In this document: one piece after another, positions 9,488 through 22,000 of the stretch
Layout of the letters: the number at the start of each line of letters is the position of its first letter
How positions within the stretch are numbered: position 1 is the stretch's first letter
From: CALREJ01 sp964533375
GTDB taxonomy: Bacteria; Patescibacteriota; Gracilibacteria; Peribacterales; Peribacteraceae
Assembly: GCA_964533375.1 (NCBI GenBank)
Contig: CAZHLW010000002.1
Location: 62,001-126,000, forward strand
Direction: 5' to 3'
Length of the DNA: 64,000 bases
The notes under the pieces: generated by a model
The model's database searches: none
What the model saw: the letters and a program-made list of their open reading frames with translations, nothing else
Told to the model about the DNA's origin: nothing
Position numbers and translations under genes: made by a program

Positions 9488-11872
9488 ATGACCCGACGTT
9501 TCTCTCTCCACTGGGGAATGATTGCCATGGCGCTTCTCGTCGCAGCCTGCCTGGTATGGGTGTGCGCCTTCAAAATATTTGACCGCGACTTCTGGTGGCA
9601 CGTGACCGCAGGAAAAGTGATGTGGCAAACAGGATCGCTTATTCAGATAGACCCGTTCGCCTACACACGGGAAGGAATGGCCTATCTGGCCACACACGAA
9701 TGGATGGCGCAACTTGTGCTCTTTGGAGTGATGGACTGGTTTGGCGTGAATGGAATTATCGTGTTCCGGACAGTGATGTGCATCCTGACATTCGGCCTGC
9801 TGCTCTGTATTTCCCCGCGGCGCATCTGGCCGCTCGGATTTTTGGCCGTTTATGCGGCAAACATGGTGCGGGGCGGATTTCTGGAACGCCCGCAGCTGTT
9901 CACGTTCGTGATTTTTGCAGCAATGCTGCTGCTTGCCTGCCGATTTCTGGAGACAGAGAACTGGCGGCGGAAAGTGTGGCTGTGTGTTACTTTTTGCGTA
10001 CTGGAACTGCTGTGGGTGAATATGCACGGCGGTGCGGCGTTGCTGGGGATCGTGCTGATCGGCTGTGTATTTTTGCAGCGCATGGCGGATGCCATCAGAG
10101 GAGAGTGGGACGCGAAGAAAGATGCGCTGCTCCTGTGTGGAACGGGTGTTCTGTTCGGCATTATTTTCATTCTGCCCCCGAACGGTTTTGAATCGATCAG
10201 TTACGTCTGGAATCTGCTGCACGACCAGACGATTGCTTTCATTGCCGAGTGGCAACCGCGCGAGTGGGGGCTCTACCTGCTGGAAATCACCCCGTTCTGG
10301 CTGATGGCCATTGCGGCAATCATCATCGGACGGCGCAGGTGGATCTTCTGCACTGTGCTTTTGCTTGCAACCGGCTACCTGTCGCGTCAGGCCTTCCGCC
10401 ACGAGACGCTCTTTGTAATGGCCACGCTTGCAATCATTTTTTATCAGGCCGGACAGAGCGCACGTTTCGATCCGCTCTGGCACTGGGTGTCGGCGCTCAA
10501 GTGGAGAGCGCCCGTCATGACCGTGTTGATTCTTGCCATTCTCCTTCCTGCGGTCCAGGTCCGCGGCTACAACTTCCGGCGGCACGACAACCTGTTTGGA
10601 TACGGCGCGTTCGATCTGGCGAAGGGTGCAACGGATTTTCTGGAGAGCGAGAAGATTGGCGGGAACATGTTTAATACCTATGGTATCGGCGGATATCTCA
10701 TCTACCGCGGGTATCCGGACCGCAAAGTTTTCATTGACGGCCGCAACGTCGACTTCGGTTTTGATTTCATGGCACGGACCTACGCTGCCGGCGTGAATGC
10801 GGAGCGGTGGAAAGAGCTGGAGGATACGTATCAGCTCAACTATGCACTGGTCGACTACGATGTCATCCGGCTGGAGGATCACATTCCCTATAGCATGCAT
10901 CTTGATACCAACCCCGACTGGCGCGTGGTGTATGTGGATGATTGGGTGGCGGTATATCTGAAAAACACGCCGGAGAATGCAGAGGTCATCAAAAAATATG
11001 CGTATACCTATCTGACCCCGACCAATCTTCAATTCCATTCCGATTTTTCGTTCGTCCCAAAAGACAAGCGACCCGAACTGGCGCAGGAACTGGCACGTGC
11101 AATAGAGAGCAGCCCGCAGAGCATCAAGGCACGGCTGATTCTGGCTGGCCTGCTTCTGCAGACGGAACAACCGGAACAGGCGGAAGCTCTTGCCCACGAT
11201 GCCCTCACTGTCCGTCCGCGTTCTCCGGAACCCTACGGCGTTCTTGCGGCGCTCGCCGTGAAACAGGAGGACTGGAAGAAGGCGGCAGACATGTATGGAA
11301 CCGCTATCAAACTGGCCGGAGATGAATACAAGAATATCAATTATGGTTTTGTGGCGATGGTGTATGAGAATGCGGGCAATACCCGGAAGGCTGCGTACTA
11401 CCGCCGCCTGGCGGATAAGGGCGCTGCTGCCGATCCGCTGGCCGTTTCCGGCGCGAGTGTTGCAGGAGGTTCGGCGCAAAGCGGAAGCGGGTTGATGGTG
11501 AATCCTGCTGCGGATGCTCTGGAATTCAATGACCAGGCAATTACGCTTGCAGAGGAGGGGAAATACACTGAGGCACGTGACATGTTTTTGAATGCTCTGA
11601 AATTAAATCCTGTGTTGTCCGAAGCATGGAATAATCTCTGCGCGCTGGATCTGTCGCTGGAACGGTATGACGATGCTCGGACGGAATGCACCCGTGCGCT
11701 GGAAGAGCAGCCGGACTATGTGGATGCTCTCTACAATCTCGCCATTGTGCAGATGTACCAGGGCCAATTGAGCGAGGCACTGACCACTGCAAAGAAGGCC
11801 GAGAAACTGGGCCATGATATTTCTGCTCTTGTTGCTGCCATCAACGCCCGCCGCTCGCAGCAGTCCCCATGA
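9488..11872 (+). CDS. GT-C-like polytopic membrane protein with C-terminal TPR repeats
   Basis: 794 residues. The N-terminal half has about ten hydrophobic segments. The first external loop carries DRDFWWHVTAGK (residues 32-43), followed by DPFAYTREG and HEWMAQ. This D-x-D-x-WWH ... DPFxYT ... HEW pattern is typical of GT-C-fold membrane glycosyltransferases that use lipid-linked sugars. A soluble region (about residues 360-490) and TPR-like helices (about 520-790, e.g. AWNNLCALDLSLERYDDA) follow. The 3' end overlaps the start of the repeat protein at 11869 by ATGA, implying translational coupling. I infer that it glycosylates or helps export the neighbouring repeat proteins, which are rich in N-x-S/T; the sequence does not prove this. 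Confidence 0.7.
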   Translation: MTRRFSLHWGMIAMALLVAACLVWVCAFKIFDRDFWWHVTAGKVMWQTGSLIQIDPFAYTREGMAYLATHEWMAQLVLFGVMDWFGVNGIIVFRTVMCILTFGLLLCISPRRIWPLGFLAVYAANMVRGGFLERPQLFTFVIFAAMLLLACRFLETENWRRKVWLCVTFCVLELLWVNMHGGAALLGIVLIGCVFLQRMADAIRGEWDAKKDALLLCGTGVLFGIIFILPPNGFESISYVWNLLHDQTIAFIAEWQPREWGLYLLEITPFWLMAIAAIIIGRRRWIFCTVLLLATGYLSRQAFRHETLFVMATLAIIFYQAGQSARFDPLWHWVSALKWRAPVMTVLILAILLPAVQVRGYNFRRHDNLFGYGAFDLAKGATDFLESEKIGGNMFNTYGIGGYLIYRGYPDRKVFIDGRNVDFGFDFMARTYAAGVNAERWKELEDTYQLNYALVDYDVIRLEDHIPYSMHLDTNPDWRVVYVDDWVAVYLKNTPENAEVIKKYAYTYLTPTNLQFHSDFSFVPKDKRPELAQELARAIESSPQSIKARLILAGLLLQTEQPEQAEALAHDALTVRPRSPEPYGVLAALAVKQEDWKKAADMYGTAIKLAGDEYKNINYGFVAMVYENAGNTRKAAYYRRLADKGAAADPLAVSGASVAGGSAQSGSGLMVNPAADALEFNDQAITLAEEGKYTEARDMFLNALKLNPVLSEAWNNLCALDLSLERYDDARTECTRALEEQPDYVDALYNLAIVQMYQGQLSEALTTAKKAEKLGHDISALVAAINARRSQQSP

Positions 11873-14800
11873 GCCTGCGTACTCTTCTCGCCATTGCGCT
11901 CTGTCCCGGCCTGCTCTTGCCGCTCCCCGTGGCAGAGGCGTACTTCAGCGACAATGCAAACGCCATCAACATGCTCGGGCAGTATGACGAAACAAGTTTG
12001 ACCGCTCCTATACCGGAATTCACAAAATCCACTGCTAATAATGCCAGTAACAGATTGGGCATTTCCTCGCCGACGCTCGGTATCTATCTGGATACGACGG
12101 ATCACCGGTTCTTCCTGGCGGACTCCAGCAACAACCGCATCCTTATTTACAATCTGGATGCGAACAACAACTTCCCGGACCGTATTCCGGATAACGTGCT
12201 CGGACAAACAAGTTTCTTCAACAGAACTGCGACAATTTCACAATCGGGTCTTCAGAACGTAAACGCCCTGACGTACGATCCTGCAAACAAAAGACTGTTT
12301 GCCTCCCAGCTCACGACCGAACGTGTCGTCGCGTTCGATCTCGCAAACGGCATCACCGACGGCATGAATGCGTCGCACGTCCTCGGACAGACAACCTATA
12401 CGAGCCAGACGGGTACAAACACGCAGGCAGGGCTGAATGATCCGGAGGGGATCTACTACGACCCGGCAACGAAATATTTGTATGTTGCGCAGAGTGCGGC
12501 CAATCGCGTGTCGGTATTCGATTTGAGCAGTGGCATCGGAAACGGTTCTCCGGCCATGGACCAGCTCGGAGCGTACGATGATGTGAATCTCTCGGCGCCG
12601 GCGCCTGTGTATACAAAGTCCACTGCCAATAACGGACTCAGCCGCCTTGGCCTGGCCACACCCACCGCTATCGCTGTCGATGCCGTGAATCATCACCGGC
12701 TGTTTGTGACGGACAACAACGGCGGCCGCGTGCTCGTCTACAACCTGGACTCCAATAATAACCTTGTTGATCGCATTCCCGACAACGTCCTCGGTCAGAC
12801 AACGTTTTACAATTCCATCGGTTCCATTACCCAATCCGGGTGGCAGGGACCGAAAGGCCTGGCCTATGACAGCGTGCGCGACCGGCTGTTTGTGGCAGAA
12901 GCATCGAACAACCGCGTGACGGTGTTTTCCACCGCCACCATCTCCAATGGCATGAATGCCACTAATGTCCTGGGACAAACGACCTTCTCAACCAATACCC
13001 CCGCTGTCACACAAGCGGGTATGAGCAGTCCGCAGTATCTGGCATACGACAGTGAGAATGACCGGCTGTTTGTTTCGCAAAGCGGGGGAAACCGCGTGAC
13101 GGTCTATGATGTCGCGTCCATTACAAATGGAGAGAGTGCCATCGGTGTCCTGGGCCAGACGACTTTTACGGGAACGAGTGCGGCAAGTACGCAGGCGGGT
13201 ATGAACGCACCGAGCGGTCTAGCCTATGATCCGACGAATAACTATTTGTTTGTCGCGCAGAACACGGGAAACCGCGTGACGGTGTTTAACCTGAGCGATG
13301 GCATCACGGACGGAGAGAATGCTATCAATGTCCTGGGACAGACGAGCTTTACGGCGGCTGTTGCGGGCAATTCGCAAACGGGCATCGCTGCACCTCTCGG
13401 GATTTCCTATGACGATACGCACAAGCGTCTGTTCATCCCGCACTCCACCACGCACAAAGTGACGATCTACGATCTGTCGTCCGGTATCAGCAATAACATG
13501 AATGCCTGGCATGTACTGGGGCAAACCAACTGGACCAACAACAGTGCGGCAACCACACAGGCTGGTGTGAACGCACCGCAGGCTACGGCCTATGACACCA
13601 GTACGGACCGCCTGTACGTTGCCGATTCAACCAACCACCGGATCAAACTCTACGATATGAGCGGCAGCATCAGCGATAATCAGAACGCAGTGGATGTCCT
13701 GGGGCAGAATGATGATGCCTGGCCTACGCCCGGACCGGTGTTCACCAAAGGAACGGTGTGGGACGGGCCGAATCAATTCGGCTTCAGTACACCCACGAAC
13801 GGCGTGCTGCTGGATACGGTGTACCATCGCCTGTTTATTGCCGATACCGGCAACAGCCGTGTGCTGGTCTACAACCTGGATGCAGGCAACACCCTGCTTG
13901 ACCGGCTGCCGGACAATGTGCTGGGGCAAACTGTTTTCTACACGAACACCTCTGCCGTCACACAGGCGGGTTTGACGTCTCCAAACGGCCTCGCCTTCGA
14001 TAGCGTCAATAATTATCTCTTCGTGGCCGACACCGCCAATCGTGTTAAAGTGTACGATACCGCAAGCATCACCAACGGCGAAAATGCCATCAATGTGCTG
14101 GGGCAGTCGACCTTCACCGGAGCCAGTCCCGCCACGACGCAGGCCGGTATGAACATTCCATATGGCGTGTTCTACGACAGTGCCGGTCAGCGGCTGTTTG
14201 TATCGCAGAACTCAGGAAATCGCGTGACTGTGTATAACACGGGTGATGGAATTTCCGATGGAGAGAATGCGGTGAACGTCCTCGGACAGCTGAATTTTAC
14301 GGCAACATCTGCCGCCACCACGCAGGCAGGCATGAATATTCCCCACGGCGTGACAATGAGCGGCAGCACGACGCTCTTTGTGTCGCAGGGAACGGGCGGA
14401 AACCGCGTCACTGTCTATAATGTGGGTGACGGGATTACGGATGGGGAGAATGCNNNNNNNNNNNNNNNNNNNNNNNNNNNNNNNNNNNNNNNNNNNNNNN
14501 NNNNNNNNNNNNNNNNNNNNNNNNNNNNNNNNNNNNNNNNNNNNNNNNNNNNNTACAATCTGGCTGATGGCATAACGGACGGGGAGAATGCGGTTGATGC
14601 TCTCGGACAGTTTGATGACAATCTTGCGTCTCCCGGACCTGTCTATACCGGATCCGCCGCAGACAATGGCCCGAACATGTTTGGCTTTAACGCACCAAAC
14701 GGCATTGCTCTTGATGCCGTGAACAGACGGCTGTTTGTGGCAGACACCAGCAATAACCGCGTGATGGTTTATAACATGAGCGGTGGAAATATTCTGAATG

Positions 14801-17800
14801 ACCGCATTCCCGACTACGTCATCGGACAGGCGGATTTTCATACACGTACCATTGCCACCACACAGGCGGGAATGAGCGGACCGAAGGGAGTGGAATACGA
14901 CAGCATCAACAATCGGCTGTTTGTGACCGATACCGGCAATAGCCGCGTGCTTGTCTACAATACCGCCTCCCTCGCAAGCGGTATGAATGCGGCGAACGTA
15001 CTCGGGAAAGCCAATTTTATCACCTCAAACGCCATTGCATCGCAATCGTCTCTGAACGGGCCGCAGCGCACTCTCTTTGTTGCAGGCAATAGCCGACTCT
15101 ATGTAACCGACGGCGGAAGCCGTGTCGTGGTATACAACCTCAGTGACGGCATTACAAACGGAGAGAATGCCGTCGATCTGCTCGGACAATTCGACGATGC
15201 CACGCCGTCTGCCAACCCCACCCCGGTCTACACGAAAAGTGCGGCAAACAATGTTCCGAACAGAACGGGCTTTAGCGGCGGCAACAGCACCTACGTCGAT
15301 ACGATTGACCACCGGTTATTTGTATCCGAAGGCAACCAGCGCATACTGGTCTATAACCTGGATGCCAACAATGCCCTGCAGGACCGGATTGCGGATTATG
15401 TTCTCGGACAGTCGAGCTTCCTTACAAATAGCGGACTCGATACGCAAACGGGCATGAGACTGACAGCGGGACTGGCTTACGATACGGTCAACAAACGTCT
15501 GTTTGTGGCGGAGAGCAACGGCAACCGTGTGAAAGTATTCGATCTCAGTAATGGCATTTCAACAGGCATGAACGCCTGGCACGTCCTGGGGCAGACAAAT
15601 TACAGCGGAAACAGTGCCGCCAACTCGCAAACAGGAATGAATAACCCCCAGGGGATTTATTATGATGTACAGACAAAGCGTCTGTTTGTGGCGCAGACAG
15701 GCAATAACCGCGTGACGGTGTATGACTTCAGCAACGGTATCGGAAACGGTTCGGCTGCAGTTAATCTGCTGGGTCAGTACGATGAAACAAGCATGACAAA
15801 CCCTCTGCCGCAATACACAAAAACTGCCGCGCATAATGCGTCAAACAGGATGGGTCTGAGCGCCCCCAAAGCAATCGCTATCGATACCGTGCGTCACCGC
15901 GCGTTTGTATCGGACGATTCAAACCGCCGTATCCTTATCTACAATCTGGATTCCGCAAATAATTTCTCCGACCGCATTCCGGATAACGTCCTCGGACAGA
16001 CGACATTTTATGATGTCAGCGGCAGCATCTCCCAATCCAGAATCCAGGCACACAGAGGTCTATCGTACGACGCCCTGAATGACCGGTTGTTTGTCGCAGA
16101 ACAATCGAACCAGAGAGTGCTGGTCTTTTCAACGGCTACCATCACCGACGGCATGAATGCGGCTTTTGTCATCGGACAAGCCGACTTTACAACGGGAAGC
16201 ACCGCAACCACGCAGGCAGGAGTGAGCTCGCCGCAGGATGTGCTCTATGAACCGAACACCCAGAAGCTGTTTGTCGCGCAGACAGGCAATAACCGCGTGA
16301 CGGTGTATGACCTGAGTGACGGGATCAGNNNNNNNNNNNNNNNNNNNNNNNNNNNNNNNNNNNNNNNNNNNNNNNNNNNNNNNNNNNNNNNNNNNNNNNN
16401 NNNNNNNNNNNNNNNNNNNNNNNNNNNNCGGCATTACCGACGGCGAGAATGCCATTAAGGTACTGGGGCAGTCGACGTTTACCACAACAGCAGCTGCAAC
16501 AACACAAGCGGGTATGAACTCCCCGCGCGGCGTCTCCATGAGCGGCAGCACGACCCTCCTCGTCTCCCAACTGAGCGGGAACCGTGTCACCGCCTACAAT
16601 CTTGAGGATGGCATCACCGACGGCGAAAATGCCATTAAGGTACTGGGGCAGTCGACGTTTACCGGTACCACTGCAGCCAGCACGCAGGCGGGACTCAATG
16701 GTCCGCGTGGTTTGACCTACGATCCCGTACGAAAATTGCTCTTCGTTACAAATGCCAACGGCCATCGTGTGACGATCTACGATCTCACCACGGGTATTAC
16801 CGACGGTATGAACGCAAATTATGTAATGGGACAGTCTGATTTTACGAGCGCAACCGCGGGAGGATCGCAAGCGGGAATGACCGGCCCGCAGGGTGTGGCC
16901 TACGACAGTGTGAACAAGCGGCTCTACACTCTGCTCAATAACCAAAGCAGAGTAGCTGTGTACGACTTGGCTAACGGCTTCAGCGATGGTCAGCCGGCTT
17001 CTGCCGTGCTCGGTCAGAGTTCGTTTACGGCCACTGCCGCCGCCACCACGCAGGCCGGTTTGAACGCCCCCTGGGGCATCACGATGAGCGGCAGCAGCAC
17101 CCTCTTTGTCTCACAAAGCAGCGGAAACCGCGTGACGGTGTATAACGTAGGCGATGGAATCACCGATGGGGAAAATGCCATCAAGGTAATCGGGCAGGCG
17201 AACTTTACGGCTACGTCTGCTGCCACGACGCAGGCGGGACTCAACTCGCCCCGTGGCATGGTATACGACAGCGCCGGCAAAAGACTCTTTATTGCAAACA
17301 CCAACCGCGTCACCGTTTATAATCTCAGTGATGGAATCACCGATGGGGAAAATGCCGTGAACGTCCTCGGTCAGACAACATTTACCTCAGCCACCTCCAC
17401 TATTACACAATCCGGTCTGGTTGGCCCTATTGATCTCACCTACGATGCCGGTAATGCACGTTTGTCTGTGCTGCAAAGTGCCCGGTTAACATTGTTCGAT
17501 ATCGGTGGCGGCATCACCGACGGTATGAATGCGGTGGATGTCGTCGGTCAGACGGATGAAAATCAGCTGACGCCCGGTCCGTCTTTTACGACGAACGGTA
17601 CGAATAACGGACCAAATTCCATCAGCATGAGTAGTCCTACGGGCCTGGCAATCGATACGGCAAAACACCGCCTGTTCGTTGCCGACACCTCCAACAACCG
17701 TATTCTGGTCTACAACCTGAATACCGACAATTCCCTCACCGACCGCATTGCCGATTCTCTGTTGGGACAATCTGATTTCCGGACAGTCACCGCCAATACA

Positions 17801-19048
17801 TCACAAAAAGGATTTAACGGTCCGCAGGGGTTGACCTACGATCCCGTGGGCGATCGACTGTTTGTATCGGAAATAAACAACAACCGCGTGATGGTCTTTT
17901 CTGTCGGCGCCATTCAGAATGGCGAGAGCGGTTCCAGTCTGCTCGGTCAGCCTACCTTCGTCAGCAACACCCAACTGACGTCGCAGAGCGCCATCCGCAG
18001 CACGCAAGCCATTCTCTTCGACCCCGTCGCAAGCCGCCTCTACACCGCGGAAAACGGCAACCACCGCGTGATGATTTTCGATGCCGAGATCCGCAGCATC
18101 ACCGGAAAAATCTACAGCGATCTGGGCGTCACGCCCATTGCGTCGGGCAAAAAAGTGGCGGTCTCCCTGAACGGAGGACCGTTCGCGGCTACCGGTGTCA
18201 CCATCGAAGGCGGCCAGTATTCGGTTGCAGGAACCGGAGCGGGATTGAATCTGACCGGCGGTACTATTGTTGCAGTGTATCTGGATAACAACGCAGAGCG
18301 CGGCGTGACGGTCACAGTTGCAAGCGGCTCGAAGGTCGATGCCGAAACCATGACCGGCGTCGATATTTACCAAAACACACTCATCGCCCGCAGCGACAGC
18401 GGCGGCATTGCAATGACAACATCGAAGCTCGGTACCGCCGCCACCAACGGCTTTGCGGACGTGGGCTCCATTTACACAGCTGGGAACGGTACGGTGTCGG
18501 TGCAGCCAGGTAAGTCACTCGTCGTCTGGAGCGGTTCGACCCTGACACCCACAGGTCCGGTCCTGATCGGCAGCGGGCTGATTATCCGCGGGACCGTGAA
18601 TGCGGGAAGCCAGACCATCGCTCTCTCCGGTGCCTTCATCAAAACCCCGAGCGGCAGATTCCTGGCAGGGACCAGCACGGTCATTCTGAACGGCCTTCTC
18701 CAGTCTCTCTCCGGTTCCACCACGTTCTACAATCTGACAAAAACAGGATCAACAACCGATACGCTCACGTTCGCCGCAGGATCCACGCAGACTGTCACGA
18801 ACCGCCTGTCTCTGAACGGCAATCCCGGCGCTCTTCTTTTCTTGCGCTCGGGCAGAGCAGGGACGCAGTGGAACATCGCTCCGCAGGGCGTGCGGTCCGT
18901 CTCGTATGTTGACGTGAAAGACAGTCAGAATCTTCACCTGTCCGCCATCGACTGTCTGACGGGCTGTGTCGACAGTTCCAATAACATCCGCTGGTTCTTC
19001 GGCGCCAGCGATCCGTCGCGCGGCGGCTTCTTCTTTCTGGGCTTCTAG
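11869..19048 (+). CDS. Giant secreted NHL/beta-propeller repeat protein C with C-terminal beta-rich domain (two assembly gaps)
   Basis: One gene of about 2,390 visible residues, broken by two 100-N gaps; the frame shifts across the second, so the true gap lengths differ. ATG at 11869 starts a good signal peptide (SLRTLLAIALCPGLLLPLPVAEA). Repeats like those of proteins A and B follow, mostly with YNLSDGITDGENA variants. The array ends near residue 2080. The last ~310 residues differ: first a short carboxypeptidase-regulatory-like segment (ITGKIYSDLG ... ASGKKVAVSLNG), then a beta-strand-rich region (TTFYNLTKTGSTTDTLTFAAG) and an aromatic tail (WFFGASDPSRGGFFFLGF). That tail could serve surface attachment or sorting. 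It is coupled to the upstream GT-C/TPR gene and ends only 10 bases from the convergent gene at 19059. Confidence 0.88.
14454..14553. other. Assembly gap (100 N) in repeat protein C
   Basis: Exactly 100 N. The left flank ends in GDGITDGEN and the right flank starts YNLADGITDGEN, so the gap falls at one of the most conserved points of the repeat unit and hides an unknown number of units. Confidence 0.97.
16329..16428. other. Assembly gap (100 N) in repeat protein C
   Basis: Exactly 100 N between DLSDGI and GITDGENA. The frame is broken if 100 is taken literally, showing that the length is a placeholder. Confidence 0.97.
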
Positions 19049-19058
19049 GGAAGACTCA

Positions 19059-22000
19059 TTAATACTTCCGGATGCCTGTCAGATTGATGGTAAGTCCGCT
19101 TCCTGCGTACGTACTTCCCACTTGCGCAATATCGATCGTGATGAGGGTTCCTGCCGGTAGGAAGGTGTCGGAGAAGACGGCGTTTGTCCCTCCTGTGACA
19201 GCTCCGTCATTGATCTGCGGTTTCGTGCTGAAGATAGTGGCATCATTCTTCTTGATATCTGCAATCAGCGCGGCACCCGTCGGGGCACCGGTGGTGTCCA
19301 TGGTGACGGCTGTGACCGTCATATCAAACGGCATGCGGATGCGTGCCCCCTGTGATGCTCCGGTCACCTGCGTCCCGTTCAGGAACCAGACCATCGACCC
19401 GGTCGGATTCTTCCACTCCGGCGCCGACGTTCCCTGGGAAATGAGCAATTGTCCGGAGGCACCCTTCGCTGTTTGTTTGAGCGTGTTGCCGCTGCTGTAC
19501 ACTACCGCTCCGGACAGCGTCATGTTGCCGGCACGGATGAGCGATCCGGAAATGGTTCCCGCCACTTCCAGTTCGGTTTCCGGTGCAGTGGTCAGAATAC
19601 CGATACGGTTATTGAGAGCATCGACAGACAGCGTATCCGTATCGAAGGAGAGTCCGTTCACACCGCCGTTCAGGACGATGTTTGTATCGTTCATGAATGT
19701 CCAGGTACCCGCATGCACAGTGATTGCATCGCTGATGGCATCACCGAAGGTGAGAGAGCCTTCAAACACTCCTGCCCCTTCCACAGACAGCGTTCCACTG
19801 GTTGTCAGCTCCTTCTCCGCATGAATGACGGCACCCGAAACGGTATTGATGACATTGAGTCCGATTGTTGCCGGCGTTCCGTTTTTTACATCGATTGTAA
19901 GCGTGCCTGTCATCGTCCCGCCGGTTTTCTTCAGGTAGTCCGGATCACCAACCGCGCGCACGCTGCCGGAGAATGCAGCGGTGCCTATTTCCGATGCACC
20001 GGTCTGATCCGCCCCGCAGCTGAAGCGGCCGGTCGCTGCATCGTAAAGAAGTTTTGATGCTGCAGGATCGGTACAAGCCGTCAGACCCGCTCCCTTGAGC
20101 GATGTGCCAAGGTAGAGCGACGATCCGGACGCAGCCCCCTCAAAGACAAGTGATCCGGATGTTGTGAGCGACTGCTCTGCATGGAGCAACGCTCCGGAGA
20201 GAGCACCGGTCACACCCAGATTTCCCGCAATCTGCACATCGTCGCTGAATTCAAAGCGGCTGTTTGCACTGGAGAATCTGATTGTTTCCCGCAGCAGGTC
20301 GTTACCGAATGTAAGAACTGCATCGCGTCCCTCGTTGTCGCTGTTGATCAGCAGATCACCGTTCAGGTAGAGAGATGCGCCGGAAGAAAGAACCGGAATG
20401 GAACCGCTGCCGGTACCCACATCGCGCTGGTCAAGAAGATCGGCATTGCGCGCAAACGGCAACGACAATACGGACGTGCGATCGACTGTTGTGTCGGCTG
20501 GATTGGCATCCAGCAGATCGTAGGTGCTGTCCGGGTCACCCGCTGCCTTCACGTCAACCTGCAGGAACAAACTGCCAAGCGTGCTTGCAGGCAATGTACG
20601 GAAGTCCGGCAGCGGCTGGAGTGAACCGATTTCGACAGCGAACGATCCGTCGCTTGTAGGCGTGATTGTATGTTCTTCCTGCCACTGGACATACTCTGCC
20701 GCACCCACATTGAGACTGCCATCACCACCCAGATCGGCAGGCGTGAAGTCTGCACTCTTCCAGTAACTCAAGCGGATGGTGACAGGCGTCGTGACCGGTA
20801 CGCCCGCACTCGTGAGAAGGTGTCCCTGGTACCGATGGTTCAGAGGGCCGGTCGTCGCTGCATCGGCAGATACTGTGTGCAGCAGGAAGAGTGCAAGGAG
20901 CGCAGCTCCCATCAGCAGGGCGATCATCGTCCGCTGCAACAGACGAACCATGCCCCGGAGAACAGTCGTCCGGCGGATAGTCTTGCGCTTCCTGCCAATA
21001 ACCCAGAGCCACAGGTGCACACCTGCCATTGCTCCTGCTGTCAAAAGAATCAGGATAAACCACAAAAGTTCAACAGAAGCTACAGATGCGGGCAGTGGCA
21101 AAGCCGCACTGTGTGACACCTCCACCGACTGCAGGACGGGGCAATAGAAATCACCCTGTAGAGACACAGGTGCTCCATCCGGCATACGGCTCTGCCATCC
21201 TTCCAAAGGTATCTCCGGCGTTGCAGAAGACACAGAAGATGATGACATATCCTCCGGCTCATCCGATGACGATGCACCGGACGACGCTACTGCCTCCACC
21301 GACTGCGAGGAGTAAGCGGAAGACTGCGCACTGCTCCGGCGCCCGCCACCCACAGGCACGTCACCGGTCACACTGCCTGTGACAGGTGTCTGCGCAGCGG
21401 ACGAAGGTGCAGCATCCGAAGAAGCCGATGATGCCACCGACGACGCGGAAGAGGACAGTCCTGCACCGTCGGTAATCTGATACACCGATCCGGAAAGCGG
21501 CTGTTTCGTGTCTGTTATTGCTCCGTCTTCCACGGTAAACGCCGCCCCTTCCAATTGCTGCGCTGCAGTCTGACTCGGGAAGGTCGTATGCAGCTGATAG
21601 ACAGATCCTTCCATTGCCGCAGCTGTATCCGCACGCACGGCAGCCATACCGGCAACACTCAGCACAACAGCCGTTGCGAGCGTAGACCGCAGATGTTTTG
21701 CAGTGACAGAACGTGTCTGTGCCACAGCATCGGAGGACAGGTGTGCCGCACGCTTTTCTTTGTGCAGCAGGGAATCTCCAAAATAAAATCCATGTCTGTT
21801 GATGATGCGTCCGACTGTCGACGGCGAAAGAAGAATGCCATGTTCTGCCTGCAGCAGTTCGCTGATCTTTTCCCTGTTGAGCTGTGCCCGGGACTCGCGA
21901 TACGCGCGAATGAGAGCGATCGTCTGCTCATCGGCTTCCGGCTGCGGCACATGTTTCGGCGCCTTGGACCGGTCCTCAAATGACGACGGATCCTCCAGGT

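Noticed and set aside
9212..11479. A 755-codon minus-strand open frame antisense to the GT-C/TPR gene
   Set aside because: The plus-strand gene has clear TM, TPR and family motifs; the antisense product is Cys/His/Arg-rich with no domain logic.
1..19048. Regular ~185-base periodicity resembling a repeat array (CRISPR or satellite)
   Set aside because: The periodicity is that of protein-coding units in frame, with diverged copies; no short identical repeats with unique spacers.
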